NCBI GenBank assembly: GCA_025449115.1
Contig: JAHLKC010000038.1
Coordinates: 186,001 to 250,000, forward strand
Source: Chytridium lagenaria
Lineage: Eukaryota; Chytridiomycota; Chytridiomycetes; Chytridiales; Chytridiaceae
DNA length: 64,000 bases
Direction of reading: 5' to 3'
Shown here: piece after piece, positions 27,017 to 37,260 of the stretch
How the letters are laid out: every line of letters starts with the position of its first letter
Position numbering within the stretch: position 1 is the first letter of the stretch
Position numbers and translations under genes: made by a program
The notes under the pieces: generated by a model
What the model saw: only the letters and a program-made list of their open reading frames with translations
What the model was told of the DNA's origin: nothing
The model's database searches: none

Positions 27017-29175
27017 ATGTTGACTGAAGAGGAGCTGCTGCTTGATCCTGAAGATGTATTCACCATTCTGGGGAAGATTGGGGAGGGGTAAATAGACAAT
27101 ATTATTATTATTATTATTATTTTTTATATTCTATCCTGCTTTTACTTTTTATATCAAAACATGCTAAAAACCATCTCATCTCATCCCATCCACTATAAAG
27201 ATCTTACGGTTCCGTTCACAAAGCTATACACAATCGAACCTCTACTGTCATTGCCATCAAAATGATTACCCGTGGAGAATGATCTGGATGAGAGTATAAA
27301 GGAGATTAGCATCATGAACGGGTGTGAGTCAAACTATGTTGTCGCTTTCTATGGGAGTTATCTAAAGGACACGCATCTATGGGTTGGTGTTGTTGGAGTT
27401 ATCAACGTTTCACTAACAATCCGCCAAGATTGTTATGGAGTACTGTGCCGCAGGCTCTGTCTCTGACATCATGAGCTTATGTCGAACGACATTAAACGAG
27501 GCTCAGATCGCCGTAGTATGCCAATATACTCTTGAAGGCTTATCATACTTGCATTCAAAACGCAAGATTCACAGGATATCAAAGCAGGGTACAAGACAAC
27601 ACAATGCACATTTGAGTTTTAACTTTTACAAAGAAATATACTCATCAACACTAAAGGGAGGCAAACTTGCTGACTTTGGGTTGCGGGGCAAGCTGACAGA
27701 TGCCATGTCGAAACGGAATACGGTGATCGGTACACCGTTTTGGATGGTAATGATGAAGATTATATTCTTCTGTGTTAAAGAATACTCTGTAGGCTCCTGA
27801 GGTGATTCAAGAGGTTGGCTACGGTGTCAGTGCAGACATTTGGTCTCTTGGTATCACGTGTATTGAGATGGCCGACGGCAGGCCGCCTTACCACAACATT
27901 CACCCCATGAGAGCTATTTTCATGATACCAACGAAACCGCCTCCAAAGCTTGAGAACGAAGCAAAATACACAAAACCTTTCAAAGACTTTGTTGCGAGAT
28001 GCTTAACCAAGGATCCAAAGGAGCGGCCGACGGCAGAGATGCTATTGAGGTTCGGAAAATGTCAGGCGCGTAGGGATATTAATACCTTTCCTTTAACCTT
28101 AGGATCCATTCATCACTCAGGCAAAAGGGGTATCAGTACTTTCGGAAATTGTTTCAGAGACTTTGGATGCTATTGCAAAGGGAGGATTAGAGCGTGATTT
28201 GGATGACGAAGACGAAACCACGAGCTCGGATTCGAATGACGAGTAATCGCGAAAGGACTTCGTACTATGAAATTAGTTCCTGCAAGTGACGCGGAAGGTG
28301 AAAAGACGATAAAATTCGAAAGAGTGTTGCAGTTACTTCTAAGTCTCAAGATCGAGATCAGACATCAGCCATCAGCTCGCCCACTTCTTCATCACCGGCC
28401 GCCTCCCCCGATAAACCCACTGGACTGTCTACTACATTAAATGTTAGTGGAGATAGCGTCAGCACGGCCGGTGCATCAGATGTTTATGACTTAGATTACG
28501 AAGAACCGTCGACCAACGATGACCAGAGCTATTCTGGTACGATGGTGGTGAACTCGCGTAATCCATCGTCTCAAAAGTGTAAGCCATATCTGGATCTTTG
28601 CTTTTATTCTGATCTTGCCTCATCTTTTCTTGTTAAAAAGACGATGACACGTATAAGCCGGAATTCATGCGCAATGTTAAGGCAACAGGGAGGGACGCTG
28701 GCCCCACAGTCTTCTTTTGATTCGTCCACTATTAGACCTTTGAAAGCTCCTGTAGGGAGCACGTCGGCGGCTGCTGCTGCTGCTGATGCTGCGATTGCTG
28801 CTGCCAAAAAAAAGATAATGGAGGCGGATGCTCAAAGTTACGAGCGAAGACCTTCTGGAATTACAACGGAGCCGCCGTCGAAATTTTATGACAATGTAAG
28901 CCGCGAATTCTCTTTCTTGCGGCGTCCTACTAATAGACATGCAGGTGAATAAGGCGGCCATTAGAGGTCAAGATAGCACCACGCCATTCCATCACAGAGG
29001 CTCTTCGAGCGTGGAAGACTTGAAAGATTTATTACTAGAGATGGAGATGAATATGGAAAAAGAGATACAAGCGACAAAGTTGAAGTATGAAGTCAAGAAG
29101 GCGCCAATAGTTGAGGCCATCATCGCAAAGGGTGGGACGGTTTCGTTGGTCACAAAGAATAAGCAAAGAGCATAA
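27017..29175 (+). CDS. Hippo/MST-type STE20-family kinase with SARAH domain
   Basis: Serine/threonine kinase of the MST1/2-Hippo-KrsA group. Kinase domain: [18 protein letters not shown], then after an intron [13 protein letters not shown] completing the glycine-rich loop, VIAIKMI (ATP lysine), [25 protein letters not shown] (HRD, broken by indel near 27575), [13 protein letters not shown] (DFG, with LRG where relatives usually have VAG), [19 protein letters not shown] spanning the intron at about 27747-27792, [38 protein letters not shown]. An acidic linker and [11 protein letters not shown] (about 28535) follow, an alanine run near 28770, and finally the SARAH coiled coil [20 protein letters not shown] and [15 protein letters not shown] (about 29005-29130). 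SARAH domains dimerise with partners such as Salvador/RASSF. Frame shifts near 27270, 27575, 27655 and 28250. ATG 27017 is the only sensible start. Confidence 0.88.
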
Positions 29176-29251
29176 GCACTTGTTCACCCGGCTGTCACGT
29201 GTACATTTATCATTTATTCACGAAATTAAATTAAATACAATGTTGGGTAGG

Positions 29252-30980
29252 CTACAGAGATGGGAGGAATGGGCGTGAATGGGATTCCAGGAAAATTGAT
29301 TTGACTTCATCCACCATTGCGATATACTCTGAGAATGAAATTCTGCCGTCTCCATCCCTATCGGCCTTGGTGAGAATGCGGCGAGTGCTGGTATCAATCT
29401 AGTGTAATAGATTATTAGAATATTGCAAAGAGAGAGGGTCAAAGGACACGAAAAAAGCATCCTTTTTACCATGCTCTCATAATATGGAAGATGTTCTGGA
29501 GAAACAATCGACTTTGGAATGATGGATTTCATGGCGTCCTCAACCTCTACTCTATCTAAATATCCATTCCCATCTATTCAACAATATCAACTACAAAAAA
29601 TGATTTAGAATGTTATACCTTTATCAAAGCTCTTAAATGAGTCTGATCTATCGAGATAATCGTAAGTGGTATTTAGTTGCCTTCGGAACATCCCCAAAAA
29701 GACAAAAGTGACTACAAGGTAAAAGGTTAGAGGTAAATCCAAACGACTAATATGAGCACGTACAACAAAAGTGAGGTCCAATACGTAAGAAATGTGTGAA
29801 AAATCCCTTATAAAACGCCCCAAAACCCTCCGTCTTTACGATTTTATAAATCTTGAAAGGTCAGTTGAATTTCTACAATAGAAAGTTACAGCATCTCCAC
29901 CACTACTATAGATAACGCCCTTTCCGTTCTCATAAGGCTGATTATAATATCTTGTACGCACAACATCTATCGGATTCATAGCTATGCTACACATGTAAGA
30001 TAAGAATGAACTACTGGCTTTACCATGAAATCACACCACTTCCGAGGCCTGCGACCATATCGAGAACCCAGTTATCCTTCCAGCTTTGCTTAACAATGAG
30101 ATATTCCTTCATCATAGAGAAACTAGATAGGTTCGTTCCAGATCCTACAATAGACCGACCCATTGATAAAACGGATCCTCGATACAAGCCTTTTACACCA
30201 TCTTGACGAACAATTTGACGAAGCGCATCAACAACGCCTTTGTACTGGTGTTGATGCCCGACGGCTTGTCCTTTTGCCGCAGCTGATTGTAGACGTGTTT
30301 TAACGAGTTCAAACGGGTTGCAGGAAAAGGCACCCATGACACCGCATAAGGAGCCCGCAATCATCCTCTTCCAACCAGGCGCACTTCCTCTCGACGAATC
30401 ATGCATGATAGACATTATTGGATCGTACATTCCCTATGTTAGGTATATGTTTAGCTGCACACGAAGCCCAATGCATGAGAACCACAATCCTGAACAAGTT
30501 TTTGGAGCCTTCCCTCAATATAGCAGGTGTCAATCCTTTTTGCAATCCCCCGAGTCCCTCATTACGTGAGATCTTGTAAAGTGTATCAAACGTATTCTTG
30601 TATACCTTGTTTAGGAAGTCAGATCACATTACATTATTATCGTATACCAAAGGCTCTGGCTTTCCCTGCAACTGCGATTGCTTCAATCGTTGACCCTGAA
30701 GCTGAAGGCGAACTCTTACAAATAGTTACATACACCATTTAAGCTGAAAAACCAACTTTGCAGTGTCGAAGGGGTTGGTGAAGATGACGGCCACTGCGAT
30801 CAGCAACTGTTAGATGGGAAACATATCAGAGCATGTGACTCTACCAGCTGGAGACAATGCTGAGATGGCAAACTTCTCAATAGAACCAATTGCCCGAGGC
30901 TTCCCGGCCTTCCTGGGATATAGTGCAGGGATCGCTATGAAGTTTTTGGCGGGACCACCGCCAGTCACCGAATCTGCCAT
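29252..30980 (-). CDS. Mitochondrial carrier (oxaloacetate/SLC25A34-35 type) with C-terminal EF-hands
   Basis: Six-helix inner-membrane carrier. N-terminal ATG 30980 (MADSVTGGGPAKNFI). The three P-x-[DE]-x-x-[KR] signatures are present: NPFDTAK near 30770, NPFELVKTRLQ near 30310, NPIDVVRTRYYNQPYENG near 29955. The last helix reads YKIVKTEGFGAFYKGFFTHF, LRIGPHFC and, across intron 29712-29763, FTFVFLGMFRRQL, which is the usual carrier ending. The same exon (29619-29711) then continues TTYDYLDRSDSFKSFDK and is spliced (intron 29574-29618) to DGNGYLDRVEVEDAM, forming a canonical EF-hand loop DKDGNGYLDRVE. A second loop DRDGDGRISFSE lies near 29330-29370; the protein ends SRPFLPSL. Sequence features seen; calcium control of transport is inference. 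Known calcium-regulated carriers (SCaMC, AGC) carry EF-hands at the N-terminus, so this order is unusual. Signature spacing resembles yeast Oac1. Confidence 0.82.
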
Positions 30981-31209
30981 GCCTTGAGACGCGGGAGTAT
31001 TATTGGGCCTGCAAAATCTGAACAAACTCAACAAGCTGACTTGCATCAGCGTTTGTGTTACATTGGATTTGTTGAAGAAAAAGTCTCTTTCAAAGTTTTC
31101 GAACATTTACTGCATCCATAATTCCATATTCTCACTTAGAGCAGGCGACGATCATTACTTGAGGCTTTACCCTTCCTCCTTCCTTAAAACCCACGAGATA
31201 GTGACTGAT

Positions 31210-32538
31210 ATGATGGACGACCACGATGATATTGATTCAGCTTCAAAGCCTGCTGTTCTACCGACACCCCCTTCATCAAAGCCAAAGTCAGAAAAGCTTC
31301 CGGCAGCAATTCTGGTGATAGGCATGGCAGGCTCTGGCAAGACAACATTCATGCAGGTTCTAAAACGAATGCATGAATTTTACTAAATATTTGCAGAGGC
31401 TCAATTCCAAGATTCATACAGAGAAAAAGAAGCCCTACGTTGTCAACCTGGATCCAGCTGTGGCGAACCTGCCTTTTGGTGCAAATATTGACATTAAAGA
31501 TACTGTCAATTACAAAGAAGTCATGAAGCAGTAGGCTTGAATTATCGGAAATAATTTTTAACCAAGTTAGATATACTTTGGGTCCAAACGGAGCTATTTT
31601 GACATCATTAAACCTTTTTACAACAAAGTTCGACCAAGTGTTGGAGATTTTGGCAAAACGAGCAGAGAAGCTTGAGTACTTGAAAGTTTTGATGAATATT
31701 TCTGACCGTCTAGTTACATTCTCTTTGACACTCCCGGTCAGATTGAGATATTCACGTGGTCCGCTTCTGGTGCAATTATTACCGATACTGTTGCAGCCAC
31801 CTACCCTACATGCATCGCCTACGTCATTGATACCCCACGCTCCGTTTCCCCTGTCACCTTCATGTCGAATATGCTATACGCTGTGTCTATCCTTTACAAA
31901 ACCCGCCTCCCATTCATCCTTGTCTTCAACAAAACTGATGTGGCTTCTCACGAATTCGCGATTGAGTGGATGACCGACTTTGAATCTTTTCAAGCGGCTG
32001 TTCGGGAGGACTCGACGTACATGGGAACTTTGGTGAATTCAATGTGCTTGGTGTTGGAGGAATTCTACAAATCCCTGAAGGTAATTTTTACCTTACATAT
32101 TTAAGCTAACAATCGTAGGTAGTTGGAGTATCTGCTGTGACGGGTGCCGGTTTCGATGATTTCCTGAATGCTGTTGATGATGCTGTCGATGAGTACTATA
32201 GGTACTTTCTCAGTTTTTGGATTATTCTTGACAAAAGTAGAGATTACAGGCCGGAGGTTGATGCCATGATAGAAAAGAAGCGGTCAGCTGCAAAGAAGGA
32301 AAAGGAAGCGAATCTGGAAAAGCTGATGAAGGATATGGATTTGACGGAGAGTCTTGCTCCTGAAGATGAAATCGATTTGTCAAAGCGTACGTTATGTGGT
32401 ATATAATTCATTTGTTGAACATGTTCTCTTTCAGCATCTGTCTCCTTTTCTGAAGAACAGGAAGAGGTTGACGAAGAGATTACTCGACGTGAGCTCGACA
32501 TTTTACAGCAATGTTATAATTATCTATTTTATCTATGA
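31210..32538 (+). CDS. GPN1: GPN-loop GTPase 1
   Basis: GTPase needed for assembly and nuclear import of RNA polymerase II. Visible motifs: [12 protein letters not shown] (P-loop, 31323-31358), [16 protein letters not shown] (G2), the defining Gly-Pro-Asn loop in [12 protein letters not shown] (31575-31610), [19 protein letters not shown] (G3, in a shifted frame near 31720), [24 protein letters not shown] (G4, near 31910), [17 protein letters not shown] (G5). The C-terminus is a lysine/glutamate-rich coil [18 protein letters not shown] ending [12 protein letters not shown]. Introns near 31353-31395, 31530-31568, 32083-32118, 32195-32247 and 32385-32434. Start ATG 31210 follows the P-loop spacing usual for the family. 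The last exon is uncertain: it may stop at 32538 or continue through a further intron into the glycine-run segment up to about 32775. Confidence 0.9.
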
Positions 32539-32640
32539 AGAAGCAGAGACTCTGGGATTTGAGGAGCGAGACGATTGCAAGAAGAGCGATCATTCACGCG
32601 CTTTGTTGGGAAACGATGATATAGAAGGAGGTGGTGGTAT

Positions 32641-32659
32641 GGGGGGGGGGGGGGGGGGG
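32641..32659. repeat. Run of 19 G
   Basis: Homopolymer G inside a G-rich stretch (about 32620-32720) at the 3' end of GPN1, with further GGGGTGGAT repeats at 32668 and 32707. Would be G-quadruplex-prone on the plus strand or in RNA; the length is doubtful. Confidence 0.85.
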
Positions 32660-32786
32660 TTAGAGAGGGGGGTGGATTCGATGTATTTTGCTGGGAAACC
32701 ATGCTGGGGGTGGATTTATTGTGTTTTTCTTGGAAACTTGGTGGTCTGCTGGGAGACATTACATAAAAAAATTTAAGAATTTCAGC

Positions 32787-34569
32787 ATGGCATCTGAGCA
32801 AACCCTTTCTGCAGTAATCAAGCGCCTTGAGACGGCCACTCTTCGTCTTGAAGAGATCGTTAGATCAAAGGAAGGAGCTGAGGTCGTCTCTCACGCTACT
32901 CGTGATATTTCGTCCAGTGCTGCCGACGCGAAAGTGATCCCTACTGTGGCGGCTTTTGATGAATTGATCAACGGCCCATTACAGACACTCCTTGACCTTG
33001 CCAATTCGATTGGAGGACTCGTCCATGAGCAGGTCATAGAGCCTTGGGCTCTATTATTTATCAAAGTGTCTGACTTTTTCATCAGGCCTCGCACCTCAAA
33101 GATGCATTCTTCGCGCAAAGGGCTATGATTGAGATTGCAGCAAACAGCAAGAAGCCAAGCGATGTTCCCACTCTTCAGGCGCTGCTGGCACCTACTCAGA
33201 AAGAGATAGAGGCTGTGGTCACTCTTCGCGAGAAGAATAGACCCTCCGCTCTCTTCAACCACCTTTCTGTCCTTTCAGAGGGTATCCCGGCTTTGGGTTG
33301 GGTGGTCATTGTAAGTCTCAGCCCAAGCGCAACCCATGACTAATTCTTGCAGGAGCCCGCCCCTGCTCCATACGTCAACGAGTACAAGGACTCTGCTCAA
33401 TTCTATTCTAACCGGGTGTTGAAGGAGAACTCTGACAAGTAAGAACTTAACCACTTTTGAAAACAACGATGAATTAATTAATGTGTAGGAAGGAGCACAC
33501 CGAATTTGTTAAAACCTTTGGGACGTTGCTTACAGAACTGAGTACTTACGTAAAAAAGAACCATACCACTGGCCTCACTTGGAACCCGAAGGTATATAAA
33601 TACAGGGCAATTTTTCTATTAACAGGTCCAAGGGTGTAGACGCAAAGAGTTACACGCCTTCCTCCGCTCCGGCTTCTGTTGCAGCCCCCTCCTCCGCTCC
33701 GGCTGCTTCTGCTGCAGCCCCCACCCCATCCACTGCCCCACTTCAAGAACAGGGACCCGATAAGAGTGGATTATTTGGCGCGTTGAACAAAGATGGATTG
33801 ACCTCTGGTCTTCGTAAAGTTGACAAGAGTGAAATGACGCACAAGAACCCTGAGCTTCGTGCCGGTAGTGTGGTTCCTGCTGTCGAAAAGCCTGCTGTAG
33901 TTGCAAGTAAGTTCAGCCAAATGTGTTTAATATTGACAGATTTTATGGAAGCTCGCAGCTTTCCCGCGGCTGCCCCAAAAGCGCCCCCAAGAAAGATCTT
34001 GCAGGAAATAAGTGGTCAGTGGTAAGTTCTTCAAATATCAAACAAAATAATTTGATATAATTCAAGGAAAACTTCACAAATGATTCAAATGTTGTTGTAA
34101 ATGGAGTTGAATTACGCCATGTGGTTTACATTTATAACTGCACCAATTCCACTATTGTTATCCGAGGGAAGGTGAATGCGTGACTCTTGTGAGCCTTCAA
34201 TTACCTCAGCTTTTTATCCTTTAGTTTCCTTGTCACGGGCTGACGCTGTGTAGATAACTGCAAAAAGACCGGCGTCCTTATCGAGTCTGTTTTTCCACTG
34301 TCGACGTTATCAATTGCAAGTCCTCACAGATCCAGATTACTGGAAAATTCCACTTTGTGATGACAAGACTGATGGGCTCAGCTTTACCTCTCTCAAGAAA
34401 CAATCGAGAATAACGTTGAGGTGTTCACTGCAAAGAGTTCTGAGGTGAATGTTCTCTTGGAAGGCGCTAGCGAGGATGAGGCTTTGCAGAGCGAGCCGTT
34501 TCTGAGCAGCTTAAGACCACAATTAAGGACGGAAAGCTCATCACTTCAATGTCGAGCACAAGGTTGAGT
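32787..34569 (+). CDS. CAP1: Adenylyl cyclase-associated protein CAP/Srv2
   Basis: Actin-monomer recycling protein that also binds adenylyl cyclase in fungi. N-terminal helical domain from ATG 32787: SAVIKRLETATLRLEEIV (the RLE motif that binds cyclase), AAFDELINGPLQTLLDL, SKKPSDVPTLQALLAP, EGIPALGWVVI. After introns: APAPYVNEYKDSAQFYSNRV and KKNHTTGLTWNPK, then an alanine/proline/serine linker (33665-33745) and SGLFGALNKDGLTSGLRKV, which resembles the WH2 region. The C-terminal CARP beta-helix: KENFTNDSNVVVNGVELRH, VYIYNCTNSTIVIRGKVN, KKTGVLIESVFSTVDVINC, QVQITG, SSEVNVLLEGAS and EQLKTTIKDGKLITSM. Frame shifts near 33055, 33630, 34175, 34250 and 34485. No long polyproline tract is seen, unlike many fungal CAPs. 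C-terminus is approximate. Confidence 0.9.
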
Positions 34570-34922
34570 CACTTTTTTTCATCAGTTTGGATCAAGAGAG
34601 GCTATATTTACTTCCTAAATTATTCATCAAGGGTTGAAATAGTTTCTTCTTTTGTTTATCAGCTAAATACATTGGCGTCATTTATTATTTCTGCGGCTTC
34701 GGCAATTCCTTTGGCGCCCGAGTTGTCTTTGGACTAGATGTTGGAGGACTGTTTGTAGGCCCAGTAGTTGCGCTTCGTCCACTACGGACGGTCTCACAGA
34801 GGCTTACTGTCCGCAGGAGTTGATGCAGTACGTGATGGTGACGGCTTTCGGATTGGTGGAGACCCTGTATTAAGTTTGAAGAGGTGGTAGTGGTATACTT
34901 CGAGAACTTTTTGCGGGCTTTC

Positions 34923-37130
34923 CTATGGAAGAGGAGAACCACTTTGCGTCCGAGATCGCGGAGGGGTAAAGGCATTGGAAGGTGGCGGAGGTGCTGGTAT
35001 AGTATGAACAGTCTTGGTATCACTCATGTTCCATACAGTTTCGCCAGTCTCGGTGTTATAATAGTAGCTAAGAAAAATATTAAAGGGCAGATTCACGAGA
35101 AACGGACTCTTACGAAGTCTTCATACACGATCCGGACTTTGTGCCATTTAGAATCTTCTTCAATCTCGCCTTCGTCAATAATCGCTGCAGGCCTTTAATA
35201 AGGATTGTAAAAAAGTGCAACGCACCATGAAGCAAAGCTCAAATTGACTCACATGTCTGGCAGCTTATGTTCTCGGAAAGATTCGATTGAAGGAGACGAC
35301 ACATCAGATTTTTGCTGTTTCCGAGTAAGATTAATTTTGATGTTCAAAACGCCTACCTAAAACATGAGAGTGGTTGGAGTGAGAGTCGACCGCAGGAGAA
35401 CTTGAATCAAACTTGGCTCTCTCGGTAAGGGCTGCATTCTCAGGTACAGAAATGGAAGGTTGCCGTGATAAGACCTCCGTGTTATTTGGTATAACTTGAT
35501 GTGGTAGTTGGATTTGCCCCGGAACTACTTCAACCACAGGCTTAGGAGTTATGACACTGCTCACAGATCTTGCCGCGCTTGGAAAGCGGAAACGGCAGAT
35601 AGTACATTCATAAAGCTCCTGTCGGCGACTTATCGTAACCACGATTTTCTCCGATCACGCCTTCATCTTGATTAAACCTTACACGTCGAGGCGAAGGGGA
35701 TCTTGATCCTCCCGTATGATCAGGGGAGCCTAGTACCGAAAGACTATCTGATACGTTGGCCTCTTGAGTTGGAGCATGGCTACTTTGAGGAACAGCGGGA
35801 AGAGGCCTCCGTTCAATACTCGCATTTTCGACGTTCACAGCAGGGTCTCCTTCCATTTGTCGAACTTCGCTGGGAGGTTCAGGAACTAATGGTGACGAAC
35901 CAGGATGATGCCATTGAGTCAGTCCTGTGTGCTCATTAAAAAAGTAGATCATTCCATTCGGCTGCGTCAACTGAATCCAACCCTCAAAACCCTCAATTCT
36001 TTGCGGAACAACTTCCGCAACACTATTTGATTCTGCTGCAGAGAGTTACTCAAGTGTCTTGAGCGGGCATAGCTAGCCAAGGATGCTGCAACGCCATATC
36101 TGCGGTCAAACGAGTTTTCCGGATCGCTATCCAAAAGCTTCGAAAGGAAATCCTTTGCTATATAAAGATTGAGCACATAATCTTGACAGACTCTTATACC
36201 TTCACTTGAAAGAGGAGGTCCCTCAAAAGTTAACGATGACTTTCGGCCAAAAGGAAATCCTTTCTGCTTAGGGATCACAGGAGGAACTCTGCCTAGTAGG
36301 GCTTTAAACGCGACAGCGCCGGCTGACCAAATGTCGACCGGCCTGCCATAGGTTCCTTTTCCCACCTCTGGGGCCTTAGTAATGAAAAGGTAAGTATATG
36401 TCTTAACGTGAGTTCTCCTACCATAAATCCCCTGGTACCTTTGACTCCGCTCAGACCGCTGTACCCATTTTCCGAAACGCATATTCCAAAGTCTCCAATT
36501 TTGAGCCCATTAAGATCGTTCCGATCAACAAGCATTAGGTTTGCTGGTTTAATATCGCGGTGGCAGAAATAGTTTTTATGGATAATTTGAAGGCCTTCCA
36601 AAACCGCCCGAATCATAACCTTTGTCTCTTCCTCGGAAAGGCATCTTTGGTCTAATACATCCCCAACGGTGCAAGCGGCTCTGAAAAAAAAGAATTACGC
36701 CACCAGAAGATAGTATGCGAAAACCAACCTTTCCATAACAAGGACAAATTGATCTTCATCATTGAGAAAAAAGTTCCTACTCAAATTGGAAGTCTTTAGC
36801 GTGATCTCACACTATCATCGCAAACGTACCTGTAGTTAATGATACGGTGAGGTGCGGCGTGCGATAGATCCTTAAGCACAGTAGCTTCTTGTTTGACACG
36901 ATGGTTTCGCTCTGAATCACTAGCGTTCTCTCTCTCTGTCATCTTCATGACGACAGGCTCATTCGTCTCTTGATCCAGGCCTAGAATGTGCACACAGGAT
37001 GCAAGTGGTTAAAGGCAGCCTTTAAGATAAAACAGGCATGAAAGAGAATATATCATCTAAGCTTACCATACCAGACATTTGGCATGTCTGGACTAACCCT
37101 CTTCTGAGGCCAGTATCGATCGGAGGCCAT
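34923..37130 (-). CDS. Protein kinase with two WW domains
   Basis: Minus strand from ATG 37130: a 21-residue leader, MASDRYWPQKRVSPDMPNVW, then after an intron GLDQETNEPVVMKMTE (ATP lysine K in VMK), KQEATVLKDLSH (alpha-C glutamate), DQFVLVMERA, IIHKNYFCHRDIKPANLML (HRD, near 36560), LKIGDFGIC (DFG), GVKGTRGFM/APEVGKGTYGRPVDIWSAG, DFLSKLLDSDPEN. The usual glycine-rich loop GxGxxGxV is not present. After the kinase domain, GWIQLTQPNGMIYFFNEHTG and LTQWHHP form a canonical WW domain (near 35895-35975); a basic/serine-rich linker follows, then a second WW-like unit KWHKVRIVYEDF/YYYNTETGETVWN across an intron near 35065-35110, and a proline segment IPAPPPPSNAFTPP. Stop taken at 34923; an alternative frame runs to 34685. 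Catalytic residues suggest an active kinase; substrates with PPxY or pSP motifs are inference. Confidence 0.75.
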
Positions 37131-37260
37131 TGAATTGATCAAATGGTGCGGGATTCTGTGTTGCTGGAATGAAGTGCCTTTTTTTTAGTTTATAACGGTA
37201 TCTAGGGGCTGCGACAAGCGAAAGGCTGTGTACTAGTAAGTCACGTGATCTATGCTATTG

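Noticed and set aside
30006..30569. Plus-strand frames opposite the carrier gene
   Set aside because: Antisense shadows of the carrier exons.
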